From contig NZ_AP022567.1 of assembly GCF_010727475.1 (NCBI RefSeq), forward strand, positions 6,324,001 through 6,388,000: a DNA stretch of 64,000 bases, read 5' to 3'. The stretch is from Mycolicibacterium mageritense. GTDB lineage: Bacteria > Actinomycetota > Actinomycetes > Mycobacteriales > Mycobacteriaceae. Every line of letters starts with the position of its first letter. The stretch's first letter is position 1. This document shows, in pieces, positions 33,343 to 45,577 of the stretch. Under the pieces are notes generated by a model. That model worked only from the letters and a program-made list of their open reading frames with translations. It had not been told where the DNA came from and searched no databases. The translations under genes and the position numbers were made by a program.

Positions 33343-34607
33343 GTGACTGCCGAACTGAGCCCCCGTACGTCGGCGCCGCTGTGCGCGGCTGACATCGACG
33401 AGGCTGCGCGGCGAATTTCGGGCGTGGTCACCCGGAGCCCGCTGCAGATCAGCGATCGGCTGTCGGAGGCCACCGGCGCCACGGTCTACCTCAAACGGGA
33501 GGATCTGCAGGCGGTCCGGTCCTACAAGATCCGCGGCGCCTTCAATCTGATGGCCCAGCTGTCCGACGCGGAGATCGCGGCGGGCGTGGTGTGCTCGTCC
33601 GCGGGCAACCACGCCCAGGGCTTCGCACTGGCATGCCGGTCGATGGGCATCCACGGCCGAGTGTACGTCCCGGCCAAGACCCCAAAGCAGAAGCGCGACC
33701 GAATCCGCTACCACGGCCGTGAGTTCATCGAGTTGATCGCCGTCGGCGCGACCTACGATCAGGCCGCGCAGGCCGCCCTCGACGACGTCGCCCGCACCGG
33801 GGCCACGCTGGTACCTCCTTACGACGACCTGCGCACCATGGCGGGTCAGGGCACTATCGCGGCTGAGATGCTCGACCAGCTCGAGGACGAGCCCGATCTC
33901 GTGATCGTCCCGGTCGGAGGGGGCGGCTGCATCTCCGGCATCACCACCTACCTGGCCGAGCGCACGTCCAACACCGCGGTGCTCGGTGTGGAACCGGCGG
34001 GAGCGGCGTCGATGATCGCGGCGTTGTCGGCGGGCGAGCCCGTGACGTTGGAGCACGTGGACCAGTTCGTCGACGGCGCCGCGGTGGCCCGCGCCGGGGC
34101 GTTGCCATACGCCGCGCTCGCGGCGGCAGGCGACATGGTGTCGATCACGACGGTCGACGAGGGCGCGGTCTGCACCGCGATGCTCGATCTGTACCAGAAC
34201 GAGGGCATCATCGCCGAGCCGGCGGGCGCGCTGTCGGTCGCGGCGTTGTTGGAGGCGGACATCGAGCCGGGTTCCACCGTGGTGTGCCTGATCTCCGGCG
34301 GCAACAACGACGTGTCCCGGTACAACGAGGTGCTCGAGCGCTCGCTGGTGCATCTCGGGCTCAAGCACTATTTCCTGGTCGATTTCCCGCAGGAACCCGG
34401 AGCCCTGCGCCGGTTCCTCGACGAAGTGCTGGGCCCCGGTGACGACATCACGCTGTTCGAGTACGTCAAGCGCAACAACCGGGAGACCGGTGAAGCGTTG
34501 TGCGGCGTGGAGTTGAGCTCGGCGGCCGACCTCGAGGGGCTGTTGGCGCGCATGGAAAACTCCGACATCCACGTCGAACTGCTGGAACCGGGGTCACCGA
34601 CCTACCG

Positions 34608-34620
<13 letters not shown>
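33343..34620 (+). CDS. ilvA: Threonine dehydratase (deaminase)
   Basis: A 425-residue PLP enzyme turning threonine into 2-oxobutyrate, the first step of isoleucine synthesis. The PLP-lysine is Lys62 in VRSYKIRGAFN, and the phosphate-binding glycine loop is VPVGGGGCISG near residue 190. The C-terminal ~85 residues form one ACT-like regulatory domain (KHYFLVDFPQEPGALRRFLDE), consistent with allosteric feedback. The start is GTG 33343. It overlaps the convergent treZ end by 13 bp. It corresponds to Rv1559. Confidence 0.95.
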
Positions 34621-36333
<1,713 letters not shown>

Positions 36334-36341
<8 letters not shown>

Positions 36342-38607
36342 TGCATCGCTCCAGGAGGGCCACGGGGAGTTCGTCGAACAACGCAGCCGCGGGCACCGTG
36401 CGGGGGAACTCCCGCCCGTGCAGGACGTCATGCCAAGATCCGTCGGGAAGCGTCAACGTTGTATCACCCCAACTGGTTTCGGCTAACTTCACGGTCCATC
36501 GGCAGGCCGCCACCACCACGTCCGTACCCCGGCAGTAGGACACCACATGCGCGGCGGCCGGCCCGTCGGCGGGCAGTGGACGGTAACCGCCGGACTGGAA
36601 GAGATCGGCGTACTTCCTGCGCAGCCGCAGCGCGGCGCTGGTCACCCTGATCTTCGGATCCTGCCGACGCTGCAGCGCATCCCGGCGTGCGGCGTAGTCG
36701 ACGGGTCGGCGGTTGTCCGGGTCGACAAGGCTGTCTTCGGTCAGTTCGGTGCCCTGATACACATCGGGCACGCCCGGCCCGGTCAGCTGGATGAGCTTCT
36801 GGCCCAGGCTGTCCGCGCGTGCATGCTCGTCGAGCCGCGCGGTCAGCCCGGTGAGCCCATCGGCGACCGGGCCGTCGAGCACAGCGTCGAGCCAGCGGTG
36901 CACGGAATCCTCGAACGCCTCGTCGGGCGTGTGCCACGAGGTGTGGACCGCGGCTTCGCGGATCGCCTTCTCGGCGTACGCGTGCAACCGGCCGCGCAAC
37001 TCGTCGGTCACGGCGCCGTCGCGGGGCCACACCCCGAAGATGTTCTGCCACAGGAACAGTCCGGTCGCGCGGTCCGGGGGAGGGCTCGTGACGGTCCACT
37101 GCTGCACCAGCTCGGCCCACGTCGTGGCGACCTGCGACAGCACGCCGATCCGGGCGCGCACGTCCTCGCCGCGTTTGGTGTCGTGGGTGGACAGTGTCGT
37201 CATGGCGCGCGGCCACAGCCGACCCCGGTTGGCGGTGCGCTGGTGGAACTCGGCGAGGCTGACTCCGAACAGCTCGGGTGCCCCGCCGACCTCGTTGAGC
37301 GACACCAGCCGGGCGTCGCGGTAGAACAGGCAGTCCTCGACCGCTTTCGCCGTCGCAGCGCCGCACAACTGGTTGAAGCGCGCCACCGCCTCGCGGTCGG
37401 TCGCGAGCGCACTGCTGACGATCGTCAGCGCGGGCACCAATTCGGGTGCTGCGGAGGTTGTTTCAGCGATCGCCACGGGCAGCACCGTGGACAGCGATGG
37501 ATAGTCGCTGCGGTACACCCCGACTCGGCTGATCAGCGCTGCGACGGCGTCGGGCAGCCGCGGGTCGCTGGTCGCGGTGGCCGCCGACATCACGCGGCCC
37601 AGCCTGCTCAATTCGCTGCCCAGCGTCTCGGTGACGGCGATGGTCTTGAGCTGTCGCTCGGTGCCCGGATCGCAGTCCCGGCACAGCCTGTTCAGTTCAG
37701 CCTCGCCGTCGGGGTCCACGAACAGTCCGCCGACCTCGCGCAGCGCGTCGTAGCCGGTGGTGCCGTCCACCGGCAGCTCCCGGTCCAAGCCTTCGTCTGC
37801 CGCCAGGATCTTCTCTGCCACAATCCATGCCGAGGGCCCGACCAGTTCGCGCAACCACCGCAGATAGCCGGCGGGGTCGGTGAGCCCGTCCGGATGGTCG
37901 ATCCGGAGCCCGTCGACCAGCCCCTCGTCGAACCAGCGTTTGACCTCGACGTGCGTGGCCTCGAAGACCCTGCGATCCTCCTGGCGCAGCGCGGCCAGCG
38001 AGGTGATCGAGAAGAACCGGCGGTATCCGCAGACGCCGTTGCGCCATCCGGTCAACTGGTAGTGCTGGCGGGCGTGCACGTCAGCGCCTGAGCCAGTCCT
38101 GGTTCCGGGCGCGATCGGCAGCACCAGATCCCCGAGCCGCAGGACGTCGCCGTCCACCGTCAGTGCCGCGACATCGTCGTCAGAACCCAGGACGGGCAAC
38201 ACGATTCGTCCGTCGGCGACGTCCCAGTCGATGTCGAAGTAGTCGGCGAACTCCGATTGCCGCCCGTTGGTGAGGACATCCCACCACCAGCGGTTCTGCC
38301 GCGGATCGTCGACGCCGACGTGGTTGGGCACGATGTCCACGATCAGCCCCATCCCGCGGCTGTGCGCGGCCTCCGACAGCCTGCGCAGGCCGTCGGGGCC
38401 ACCCAGGCCCGCCGACACCGTGGTGGGATCTGTGACGTCGTACCCGTGCGTGGAGCCTGCGGCCGCGGTCAGGATGGGCGACAGATACACGTGGCTCACG
38501 CCGAGATCGTCGAGGTAGTCCAGCAGGTTCACGGCGTCGTCGAACGTGCAGCAGTCCGCGCGCATCTGCAGCCGATACGTCGAAAGCACCGGACGCGTCA
38601 TGCTCAC
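36334..38607 (-). CDS. treY: Maltooligosyltrehalose synthase
   Basis: A 757-residue GH13 enzyme that isomerises the terminal alpha-1,4 bond of a maltooligosaccharide to alpha,alpha-1,1. It starts RPVLSTYRLQM, with barrel motifs VDIVPNHVGVDD, DGLRIDHPDGLTDP with the nucleophile Asp, and WIVAEKILAADEG with the Glu. The GTG at 38607 overlaps the glgX stop as GTGA, implying translational coupling; ATG 38601 is an alternative. Acts in the cytoplasm on glycogen-derived dextrins after GlgX debranching. Confidence 0.95.
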
Positions 38608-40760
38608 GCTGTCTTGCGGAGTACGAGCAGCGACCGTGCCTGCAGTGAGATCTTCTCACCTGCGGCCACCACGAGGTCGGAATCGCCGACTGGGTCGGCG
38701 GTGTCGAGAGCGGCAGTCCACTCGGTCGCGTAGTCACCGTCCGGTGTCACGAAGTCCTGCGAGTGGTCATTGGCGTTGAAACACAACAGGAACGAATCGT
38801 CGACCACTCGCTCGCCGCGGGCATTGGGTGCCTCGATGGCATCGCCGTTGAGGAACACCGCCACGCACGTGCCCAGGCCGGTGCCCCAGTCCTCCGGGGT
38901 CATCTCGGTCCCGGACGGGGTCAGCCATGCGATGTCGCGCACCTGGTCGCCGCTGCGGATCGGCTTGCCCTCGAAGAACCTGCGGCGGCGGAAGACCGGG
39001 TGACGCTTGCGGAACTCGACCACCTTACGGGTGAACGCCAGCAGATCGGCATTCGTCTCGCACCTGGACCAATCCATCCAGGACAGTTCCGAATCCTGGC
39101 AGTACACGTTGTTGTTGCCGAGTTGGGTGCGCCCGATCTCGTCGCCGTGGGCGAGCATCGGAGTGCCCTGCGACAGCATGAGCGTGCCCATGATGTTGCG
39201 CATCTGCTTGGCGCGCAGGGCCAGGATGTCCGGATCGTCGGTGGGGCCCTCCACGCCGCAGTTCCACGACCGGTTGTGGCTCTCCCCGTCGCGGTTGTCC
39301 TCGCCGTTGGCCTCGTTGTGTTTCTCGTTGTACGACACCAGGTCATGCAGCGTAAACCCGTCGTGGCACGTGACGAAGTTGATGCTCGCGCTCGGGCGCC
39401 GGCCCGTCGCCTCGTACAGGTCCGACGAACCGGTGAGCCGGGAGGCGAACTCGCCCAGTGTCGCGGGTTCTCCCCGCCAGTAATCGCGCACAGTATCGCG
39501 ATACTTCCCATTCCACTCGGTCCACAAACCTGGGAAGTTGCCGACCTGGTAGCCGCCCTCACCCACGTCCCACGGTTCGGCGATCAATTTGACCTGGCTG
39601 ACCACCGGATCCTGCTGCACCAGGTCGAAGAACGCCGAAAGCCGGTCGACGTCGTAGAACTCGCGGGCGAGCGTCGAGGCCAGGTCGAATCGGAACCCGT
39701 CGACGTGCATCTCCAAAACCCAGTACCGCAGCGAATCCATGATCAGTTGCAGCGTGTGCGGATGGCGGGCATTGAGGCTGTTGCCGGTTCCCGTGAAATC
39801 CTTGTACAACTCCCGCTGACCGTCCATCAGGCGGTAATAGCCTGCGTTGTCGATTCCGCGGAAGTTGATGGTGGGCCCGAGGTGGTTGCCCTCGGCGGTG
39901 TGGTTGTACACCACGTCGAGGATCACCTCGATGCCCGCGTCGTGGAACGCCTTCACCATGGTCTTGAACTCGGCCACCGCGCCGCCGGCATGGCGGTTGG
40001 CGGCGTACTGGTAGTGCGGCGCGAAGAAGCCAACAGTGTTGTAGCCCCAGTAGTTTCGCAGCCCGAGGTCCAACAGCCGGTGGTCGTGCATGAACTGGTG
40101 TACCGGCATCAGTTCGATCGCGGTGACGTTGAGCGATTTGAGATGCTCGATGATCACCGGGTGGCCCAGGCCTGCGTAGGTACCGCGCAGTTCCTCCGGA
40201 ATACCGGGATGGGTCTGGGTCATGCCCTTGACGTGGGCCTCGTAGATCACCGTGTCGTGATACGGGGTCTTGGGCGCTCGGTCGGACCCCCATTGGAAGA
40301 ACGGGTTGATCACGACGCTGGTCATGGTGTGGCCCAGTGAGTCCACCCGCGGGGGAGTGCCGGTCCCCGGAGGCTCGGCGGTCAGGTCGTAGGAGAACAA
40401 CGCCTGGGTGAAGTCGAAGTCGCCGTGGAACGACTTGCCGTAGGGATCCAGCAGCAACTTGCTGGGGTCGCAGCGATGCCCGGCGGCGGGATCCCACGGG
40501 CCGTACACACGGAAGCCGTAGCGCTGTCCCGGCGTAACGGTCGGAAGGTAGGCGTGCCACACGTAGCCGTCGACCTCGTCGAGGTTGATCCGCTCCTCGG
40601 AGCCGTTCTTGGCCACCAGACACAACTCGACGCGTTCGGCGACCTCGGAGAACAGCGAAAAGTTGGTTCCCGCGCCGTCGTAGGTCGAACCGAGCGGATA
40701 CGGCTCACCGGGCCAGACCGTGGGCGCGGGCTTGCGGGGCGGTACGTCGGGCGAGGACAT
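38604..40760 (-). CDS. glgX: Glycogen debranching enzyme GlgX/TreX
   Basis: A 718-residue isoamylase-type GH13 enzyme that removes alpha-1,6 branches from glycogen to feed TreY and TreZ. It has an N-terminal CBM48-like domain (LGSTYDGAGTNFSLFSEVAERVEL split over residues 22-45) and barrel motifs VILDVVYNHTAEG, GFRFDLASTLARE, LIAEPWDVGEGGY and FVTCHDGFTLHDLV. The ATG at 40760 lies three bases downstream of the stop of the membrane acyltransferase gene on the same strand, so all four genes may share a transcript. Confidence 0.95.
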   Translation of the reverse strand: MSSPDVPPRKPAPTVWPGEPYPLGSTYDGAGTNFSLFSEVAERVELCLVAKNGSEERINLDEVDGYVWHAYLPTVTPGQRYGFRVYGPWDPAAGHRCDPSKLLLDPYGKSFHGDFDFTQALFSYDLTAEPPGTGTPPRVDSLGHTMTSVVINPFFQWGSDRAPKTPYHDTVIYEAHVKGMTQTHPGIPEELRGTYAGLGHPVIIEHLKSLNVTAIELMPVHQFMHDHRLLDLGLRNYWGYNTVGFFAPHYQYAANRHAGGAVAEFKTMVKAFHDAGIEVILDVVYNHTAEGNHLGPTINFRGIDNAGYYRLMDGQRELYKDFTGTGNSLNARHPHTLQLIMDSLRYWVLEMHVDGFRFDLASTLAREFYDVDRLSAFFDLVQQDPVVSQVKLIAEPWDVGEGGYQVGNFPGLWTEWNGKYRDTVRDYWRGEPATLGEFASRLTGSSDLYEATGRRPSASINFVTCHDGFTLHDLVSYNEKHNEANGEDNRDGESHNRSWNCGVEGPTDDPDILALRAKQMRNIMGTLMLSQGTPMLAHGDEIGRTQLGNNNVYCQDSELSWMDWSRCETNADLLAFTRKVVEFRKRHPVFRRRRFFEGKPIRSGDQVRDIAWLTPSGTEMTPEDWGTGLGTCVAVFLNGDAIEAPNARGERVVDDSFLLCFNANDHSQDFVTPDGDYATEWTAALDTADPVGDSDLVVAAGEKISLQARSLLVLRKTA

Positions 40761-40763
40761 CGC

Positions 40764-42926
40764 TCACCACCACCCGGTGGCTGCCGCCATCTGTCGTCCG
40801 AGCTCGTTGGTCATGGTGCGCATGTACGTCGTCGAGATGTGGTGAGAATCGTGGTACATCAACACATTTCCCTCCACCACACGGCAATAGTCCTTACGGC
40901 ACACCGCATCACTCATGTCGAGCGGTTTCAGCAGCGGGAACCGGGCGACGAAATCCAGTGTTGGGTTGTGGTCGGAGAGTACCTTGGACCGGTCGATACC
41001 GCACGAGATCGCGTCGCCGCCGTTGGCCAGGCAGTCGGCCGGGAAATAGGGCTTGCCGTTGCGCACCAGCCACGGCGTGTCCCGCATCGCGAGAATCGGA
41101 ATGTTGTTCTTCGACAACGTTTCCCAGATACCGACGTACGTCCCTGGCATGACGTCACCGGGCTTGATGTTCCACGGTCGGGTCGACGTGGTGAACACGT
41201 ATGCGGGGTGATCGGCGATCAGCCTGTCCATCACCTCTTCGTTCCACTTGTGGCACTTCGGGTATGGCCGGTTGTCACCCATCACCAGCGGAACCTCTTC
41301 GGTGGTCAGCGGGCAACCCATCTTGAGGTAGGTGACCACCTTGAAGTTGTGCAACCGTCCCAGCAGATCGAGCGCGGTGATCCAATGCTCGGCATGTGAG
41401 CCGCCGGCCAGCGCAATGGTGCGGGTCGCGTTCTGGTCACCATAGGTGCAGTTGATGACGTCGACGTTGTCGAAGTCGCTGATGCAGCCGTCGGTTGTGG
41501 ATGCGGGCAGGTCGTTCTTCGCCTCAAGGACGGTCGGCCGCATCGGCAGCTTGGGCACTCGCACGTGGTTGAGCAGGGCGCGGGCGCCGGGGTAGTCCCG
41601 CGCCGACAAACCCGACAGTTCCTTGCCGTTGGCGCGTTGCACCGTGACGTGCTCACGCCAGGTGAACGACGTGGCCGTGAGCGCGACCCCGAGCAGCGCC
41701 ACCACGGAACCGAGCACGATCGTGGGCCTGCGCAGCCGCGCGCGCAGGGGCACGACAGGGGCCGGCGCCGAGACCTTCTGTGCACGCAGCGGTTCCTCGA
41801 TGTAGCGCGTCGTCAACCAGGCCAGCACCCCGGACACCAGCAGGATGATCGCGCCCTCGAGGAAGTTCGCGCGCGTGTGACCCGAGTACGACAGCCAGAA
41901 GATCAGCAGCGGCCAGTGCCAGAGGTACAGCGAGTACGCCATCGCGCCGAGGGACACGAACGGTGCGGTCGCGAGCATCCGGTTGGGGGCGGGCAGGCGC
42001 TGGGCTGTCGCCGGATCCCCCATGCGGTTGGCCGCCGACAGGATGAACAGCATGGTGGCGCCGACCGGGACCAGCGTCCAGGGGCCCGGGAATTCCTTGA
42101 CCCCGTCGATCAACGCGCCGCACGACAAGATGGCCGCCAGGGACACGATCGAGACAACGGTGCGCAACCACATCGGCCACCGGACGAATGGGACCAGTGC
42201 CCCGACAAGCGCACCGAGCAGCAACTCCCAGGCCCGCGCGAAGCTGTTGTAGTACGCGGTTGCCTGATCGGTGTTGTGGGCGATGATCGCGTACACGAAC
42301 GACGCGATGGTCAGTGCGCTGAGCAGGACGATGAACGCGGTCCGCAGATGCCTGCCGAACAGCTTGCGGCACAGGAAGGCGAACCCGAAGATCAGCGCGA
42401 GGAACGCGATGTAGAACTGTCCCTGAACGGACATCGACCAGATGTGCTGAAGCGGGCTGACCGCTTCACCGGCGCGAAGGTAGTCAGCGGCGGTGTTGGC
42501 CAACTCCCAGTTCTGGTAGTAGCCGAGGCTTGCCAGACTCTGATCAGCAAACGCTTCCCAGCGGGTCTCCGGCTGGATGAGGATGGTCAGCACCGCGGCG
42601 GCCGCCAACACGACGACCAGAGCGGGCAGCAGCCGGCGGATCAGCCGCACGACCTCTCCGACGGGCCACAGCGAAGCCCCCGGTGTCAGGGCGGTGCGCA
42701 ACAGTTTGCCACCGAAGAAAAACCCCGACAGTGCCAGGAAAACGTCGACACCACCGGAAACCCGGCCGAACCAGATGTGGAAGACAGCGACGAGCGCGAT
42801 CGCGATACCGCGGAGCCCGTCCAGATCATGACGGTAAAAACCCGACGTACGAGTCCCCATTGCGGCGGGGGCGGCGGGCGATTCCTCGCTCATGGGCGCC
42901 GACCGGGAGGGGGCAAGGGTCATCAT
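40764..42926 (-). CDS. Membrane acyltransferase with C-terminal SGNH-like domain (OafA type)
   Basis: About 720 residues from ATG 42926 (ATG 42923 or 42893 possible). The N-terminal ~400 residues form an acyltransferase-3 module with about ten helices, starting HDLDGLRGIAIALVAVFHIWF and including GGVDVFLALSGFFFGGKLL and SLYLWHWPLLIFW. The extracytoplasmic C-terminal part (about 300 residues) has the SGNH-hydrolase features IALAGGSHAEHWITALDLL and a final MYHDSHHISTTY. Such enzymes O-acetylate or acylate surface glycans or lipids. It is the Rv1565c counterpart. A minus-strand TAAATT (42942-42937) could start transcription a few bases before the ATG. It is divergent from bioA and leads the glgX-treY-treZ genes. 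Confidence 0.9.
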   Translation of the reverse strand: MMTLAPSRSAPMSEESPAAPAAMGTRTSGFYRHDLDGLRGIAIALVAVFHIWFGRVSGGVDVFLALSGFFFGGKLLRTALTPGASLWPVGEVVRLIRRLLPALVVVLAAAAVLTILIQPETRWEAFADQSLASLGYYQNWELANTAADYLRAGEAVSPLQHIWSMSVQGQFYIAFLALIFGFAFLCRKLFGRHLRTAFIVLLSALTIASFVYAIIAHNTDQATAYYNSFARAWELLLGALVGALVPFVRWPMWLRTVVSIVSLAAILSCGALIDGVKEFPGPWTLVPVGATMLFILSAANRMGDPATAQRLPAPNRMLATAPFVSLGAMAYSLYLWHWPLLIFWLSYSGHTRANFLEGAIILLVSGVLAWLTTRYIEEPLRAQKVSAPAPVVPLRARLRRPTIVLGSVVALLGVALTATSFTWREHVTVQRANGKELSGLSARDYPGARALLNHVRVPKLPMRPTVLEAKNDLPASTTDGCISDFDNVDVINCTYGDQNATRTIALAGGSHAEHWITALDLLGRLHNFKVVTYLKMGCPLTTEEVPLVMGDNRPYPKCHKWNEEVMDRLIADHPAYVFTTSTRPWNIKPGDVMPGTYVGIWETLSKNNIPILAMRDTPWLVRNGKPYFPADCLANGGDAISCGIDRSKVLSDHNPTLDFVARFPLLKPLDMSDAVCRKDYCRVVEGNVLMYHDSHHISTTYMRTMTNELGRQMAAATGWW

Positions 42927-43003
42927 GATCGAGGCCAATTTACCTAAGAATCCTCGCGTCCTCACATTTCGGATGCGTGCGTCGCACTCTGTGAGCAAAG
43001 GGC

Positions 43004-43009
43004 TAGGCT
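43004..43009 (+). promoter_or_regulatory. Predicted -10 element of bioA (leaderless)
   Basis: TAGGCT matches the mycobacterial TAnnnT -10 and ends eight bases before the GTG at 43018, so transcription should begin at or just before the start codon. The sequence between contains no ribosome-binding site (CCCCGTCT). No good TTGACA-like -35 is present at the expected distance (GTCGCA). No BioQ box is visible here, unlike bioF and bioB. Confidence 0.5.
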
Positions 43010-43017
43010 CCCCGTCT

Positions 43018-44328
43018 GTGGCTGAGCCGACCAGGGCGCTGACCCCTGCGCAGATCAGTGCCATCGACGCCGCCCATGTCTGGCACCCCTACAGCACCAT
43101 CGGCGCCGAGGCGTTGGCGCCGGTCGTGGCCGTCGGGGCGCGCGGCGCGTGGCTCACCGTGATCGACCCGTCCGACGGCCGCCCCATCGAGGTGCTGGAC
43201 GCGATGGCGTCGTGGTGGACGGCCGTGCACGGCCACGGTCATCCGGTGTTGGATGCGGCGATCACCGAGCAGCTTTCCACCATGAATCACGTGATGTTCG
43301 GCGGGCTGACGCATGAACCCGCCGCGCGCCTGGCGCAACTGCTCGTGGATCTCACACCCGCCGGACTGGACACGGTGTTCTTCAGCGACTCCGGATCCGT
43401 GTCGGTCGAGGTGGCCGTCAAGATGGCCCTGCAGTATTGGCGCAGCCGCGGCCAGGGCGGCAAGCATCGGCTCATGACGTGGCGCGGCGGCTACCACGGC
43501 GACACGTTCACGCCGATGAGCGTGTGCGACCCCGACGGGGGCATGCACTCGCTGTGGACCGACGTGCTCGTCGCGCAGGTGTTCGCGCCACCGGTGCCTG
43601 CCGACTACCGCCCGGAGTACGTCGCGGCATTCGAAGCGCAGCTCGCCGCGCACGCCGACGAACTCGCGGCCGTCATCGTCGAACCGGTGGTGCAGGGCGC
43701 GGGCGGCATGAGGTTCCACGACCCGCAGTACCTGACCGACCTGCGCGCGATCTGCGACCGGCACGGCGTTTTGCTGATCTTCGACGAGATCGCGACCGGG
43801 TTCGGCCGCACCGGCACGTTGTTCGCCGCCGAGCGTGCCGGCGTGAGTCCCGACATCATGTGCGTCGGGAAGGCACTGACGGGCGGCTACATCACGCTCG
43901 CCGCGACCCTCTGCACGGGCGAGATCGCACACACCATCAGCTCGGGGGAGCCCGGCGCGCTCATGCACGGACCCACGTTCATGGCCAACGCGCTGGCGTG
44001 CGCGGTGGGCGTGGCGGCTGTCGAACTGCTGATCAGCACCGACTGGCAGGCCCAGGTTCGCGGCATCGAATCCGGGCTGCGGGCGGGTCTGGAACCGGCC
44101 AGGGCGTTGCCCGGCGTAGCCGACGTTCGCGTGCTCGGTGCGATCGGCGTCATCGAGATGGAACAGCCGGTCGACATGCGGGTCGCGACTGCCGCCGCGC
44201 TGGCGCACCGCGTGTGGCTGCGGCCGTTCCGCAACCTCGTCTACGTGATGCCGCCGTACATCTGCACCGCTGAAGAGGTCGCTCAGATCACCGCCGCTAT
44301 GGTCGGCGTCGCGCGTGCTCTAACCTGA
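43018..44328 (+). CDS. bioA: Adenosylmethionine-8-amino-7-oxononanoate aminotransferase
   Basis: A 436-residue PLP aminotransferase that uses SAM as amino donor to convert KAPA to DAPA in biotin synthesis. The family pattern is clear: HVWHPYSTIG at the N-terminus, FFSDSGSVSVEVAVKMALQYW, WRGGYHGDTFTPMSVCDP, LIFDEIATGFGRTG and the PLP-lysine in CVGKALTGGY. The start GTG 43018 appears leaderless; GTG 42991 is in frame. The stop codon TGA (44326-44328) lies inside the BioQ box of bioF, so bioA and bioF could also be read together. Confidence 0.96.
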   Translation: MAEPTRALTPAQISAIDAAHVWHPYSTIGAEALAPVVAVGARGAWLTVIDPSDGRPIEVLDAMASWWTAVHGHGHPVLDAAITEQLSTMNHVMFGGLTHEPAARLAQLLVDLTPAGLDTVFFSDSGSVSVEVAVKMALQYWRSRGQGGKHRLMTWRGGYHGDTFTPMSVCDPDGGMHSLWTDVLVAQVFAPPVPADYRPEYVAAFEAQLAAHADELAAVIVEPVVQGAGGMRFHDPQYLTDLRAICDRHGVLLIFDEIATGFGRTGTLFAAERAGVSPDIMCVGKALTGGYITLAATLCTGEIAHTISSGEPGALMHGPTFMANALACAVGVAAVELLISTDWQAQVRGIESGLRAGLEPARALPGVADVRVLGAIGVIEMEQPVDMRVATAAALAHRVWLRPFRNLVYVMPPYICTAEEVAQITAAMVGVARALT

Positions 44329-44379
44329 ACAGTGTTCAATGGCCGGTTCGCCGGCGTGTTCGATGCCGGCTCGGCCGGC
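44321..44379 (+). promoter_or_regulatory. bioF promoter, BioQ box and twin-hairpin leader
   Basis: A -10 TAACCT (44321-44326) abuts the 13-bp BioQ box TGAACAGTGTTCA (44326-44338), the known mycobacterial TGAAC-N3-GTTCA site. Two 24-base units follow: 44332-44355 and 44356-44379. Each begins GTGTTC(A/G)AT and continues into a small hairpin, GCCGG-TTCG-CCGGC (44342-44355, a UUCG-tetraloop form) and GCCGGC-TCG-GCCGGC (44365-44379). The first GTG (44332) is six bases after the -10, where +1 is expected, and is in frame with bioF (23 codons, no stop). The same architecture recurs before bioB. Confidence 0.8.
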
Positions 44380-44400
44380 GTCTCGGCACTGAGGAGTCAG

Positions 44401-45549
44401 GTGACGCGCACAGGTCTCTCCCCGCTGGCCTGGTTGGCCGACGTCGAACAGCAGCGCCGCGCGGCCGGGCTGCGGCGCGCGCTGCGCACGCGGCCGCCGG
44501 TGGGTGCCGAGCTGGATCTGGCGTCCAACGACTACCTCGGGCTGTCACAGCATCCCGACGTTCTCGACGGCGGCGTCGCGGCACTGCGGACCTGGGGCGC
44601 CGGCGCAGGCGGCTCACGCCTGGTCACCGGGAACACCGAGCTGCACGAAGAATTCGAGAAAGCCCTCGCGCGGTTCGTCGGTGCCGAATCCGCGCTGGTG
44701 TTCTCGTCGGGGTACACCGCCAACCTGGGTGCGGTGGTGGCCTTGTCCGGGCCGGGGGCACTGGTGGTGTCGGATGCGCTGACCCACGCGTCGCTGGTCG
44801 ACGCCTGCCGGTTGTCCCGCGCCCGCGTGACCGTCACGCCGCATCGCGATGTCGAAGCCGTCGAAGCGGCACTGAGCTCGCGGACCGAAGCACGCGCGAT
44901 CGTCGTCACCGAGTCGGTGTTCTCCGCCGACGGAGTGCTGGCCCCGCTGCGGGAGTTGCACGAGGTCTGTCGTCGGCACGGTGCACTGCTGGTGGTGGAC
45001 GAGGCCCACGGGCTCGGCGTGCGTGGCAGCGGTGGGCAGGGGCTGCTGCACGAGGTCGGCCTGGCGGGTGCGCCCGATGTCGTGATGACCACGACCCTGT
45101 CGAAGGCCCTGGGCAGCCAGGGTGGCGTGGTGCTCGGACCGGAGGCGGTCCGCGCGCATCTCATCGACGCCGCGCGGCCGTTCATCTTCGACACCGGGCT
45201 CGCCCCAGCGGCGGTCGGCGCCGCGCTGGCGGCGCTGCGAGTCCTGATGGTCGAGCCGCAGCGCGCACAAGCCGTGCTGACCCATGCCGCCGACCTGGCC
45301 GCGATGTGCGGGGTCGGCGACCAACCAGATTCTGCGGTCGTGTCCGTCATCCTGGGCGAGCCCGAGGTCGCCGTGGCTGCCGCCGCGGCCTGCCTCGACC
45401 GCGGTGTACGGGTGGGGTGCTTCCGGCCGCCGACGGTTCCCGTGGGAACGTCGCGGCTGCGCCTGACGGCCCGCGCGTCGCTGTCCGGCGACGAGATGGA
45501 GCTGGCGCGCCACGTGCTGACCGAGGTGCTCGCCGCAGCCCGCGCATGA
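44401..45549 (+). CDS. bioF: 8-Amino-7-oxononanoate synthase
   Basis: A 382-residue PLP enzyme condensing pimeloyl-thioester with alanine to form KAPA, the first ring-forming step of biotin synthesis. Signatures include LDLASNDYLGLSQHPDV, GSRLVTGNTELHEEFE, VVDEAHGLGVRG and the PLP-lysine in TTTLSKALGSQGG. The GTG at 44401 has GAGGAG six bases upstream; a longer in-frame reading from GTG 44332 would add 23 residues encoded by the repeat leader. BioQ control is expected from the upstream box. It is followed by bioD (28 bp). Confidence 0.96.
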   Translation: MTRTGLSPLAWLADVEQQRRAAGLRRALRTRPPVGAELDLASNDYLGLSQHPDVLDGGVAALRTWGAGAGGSRLVTGNTELHEEFEKALARFVGAESALVFSSGYTANLGAVVALSGPGALVVSDALTHASLVDACRLSRARVTVTPHRDVEAVEAALSSRTEARAIVVTESVFSADGVLAPLRELHEVCRRHGALLVVDEAHGLGVRGSGGQGLLHEVGLAGAPDVVMTTTLSKALGSQGGVVLGPEAVRAHLIDAARPFIFDTGLAPAAVGAALAALRVLMVEPQRAQAVLTHAADLAAMCGVGDQPDSAVVSVILGEPEVAVAAAAACLDRGVRVGCFRPPTVPVGTSRLRLTARASLSGDEMELARHVLTEVLAAARA

Positions 45550-45577
45550 CCGACGAGCGCTTGCGCGAGGAGCCGAT

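Noticed and set aside
36547..38091. A 514-codon open frame antisense to treY
   Set aside because: The opposite strand encodes a complete GH13 enzyme; the antisense product has no domain.
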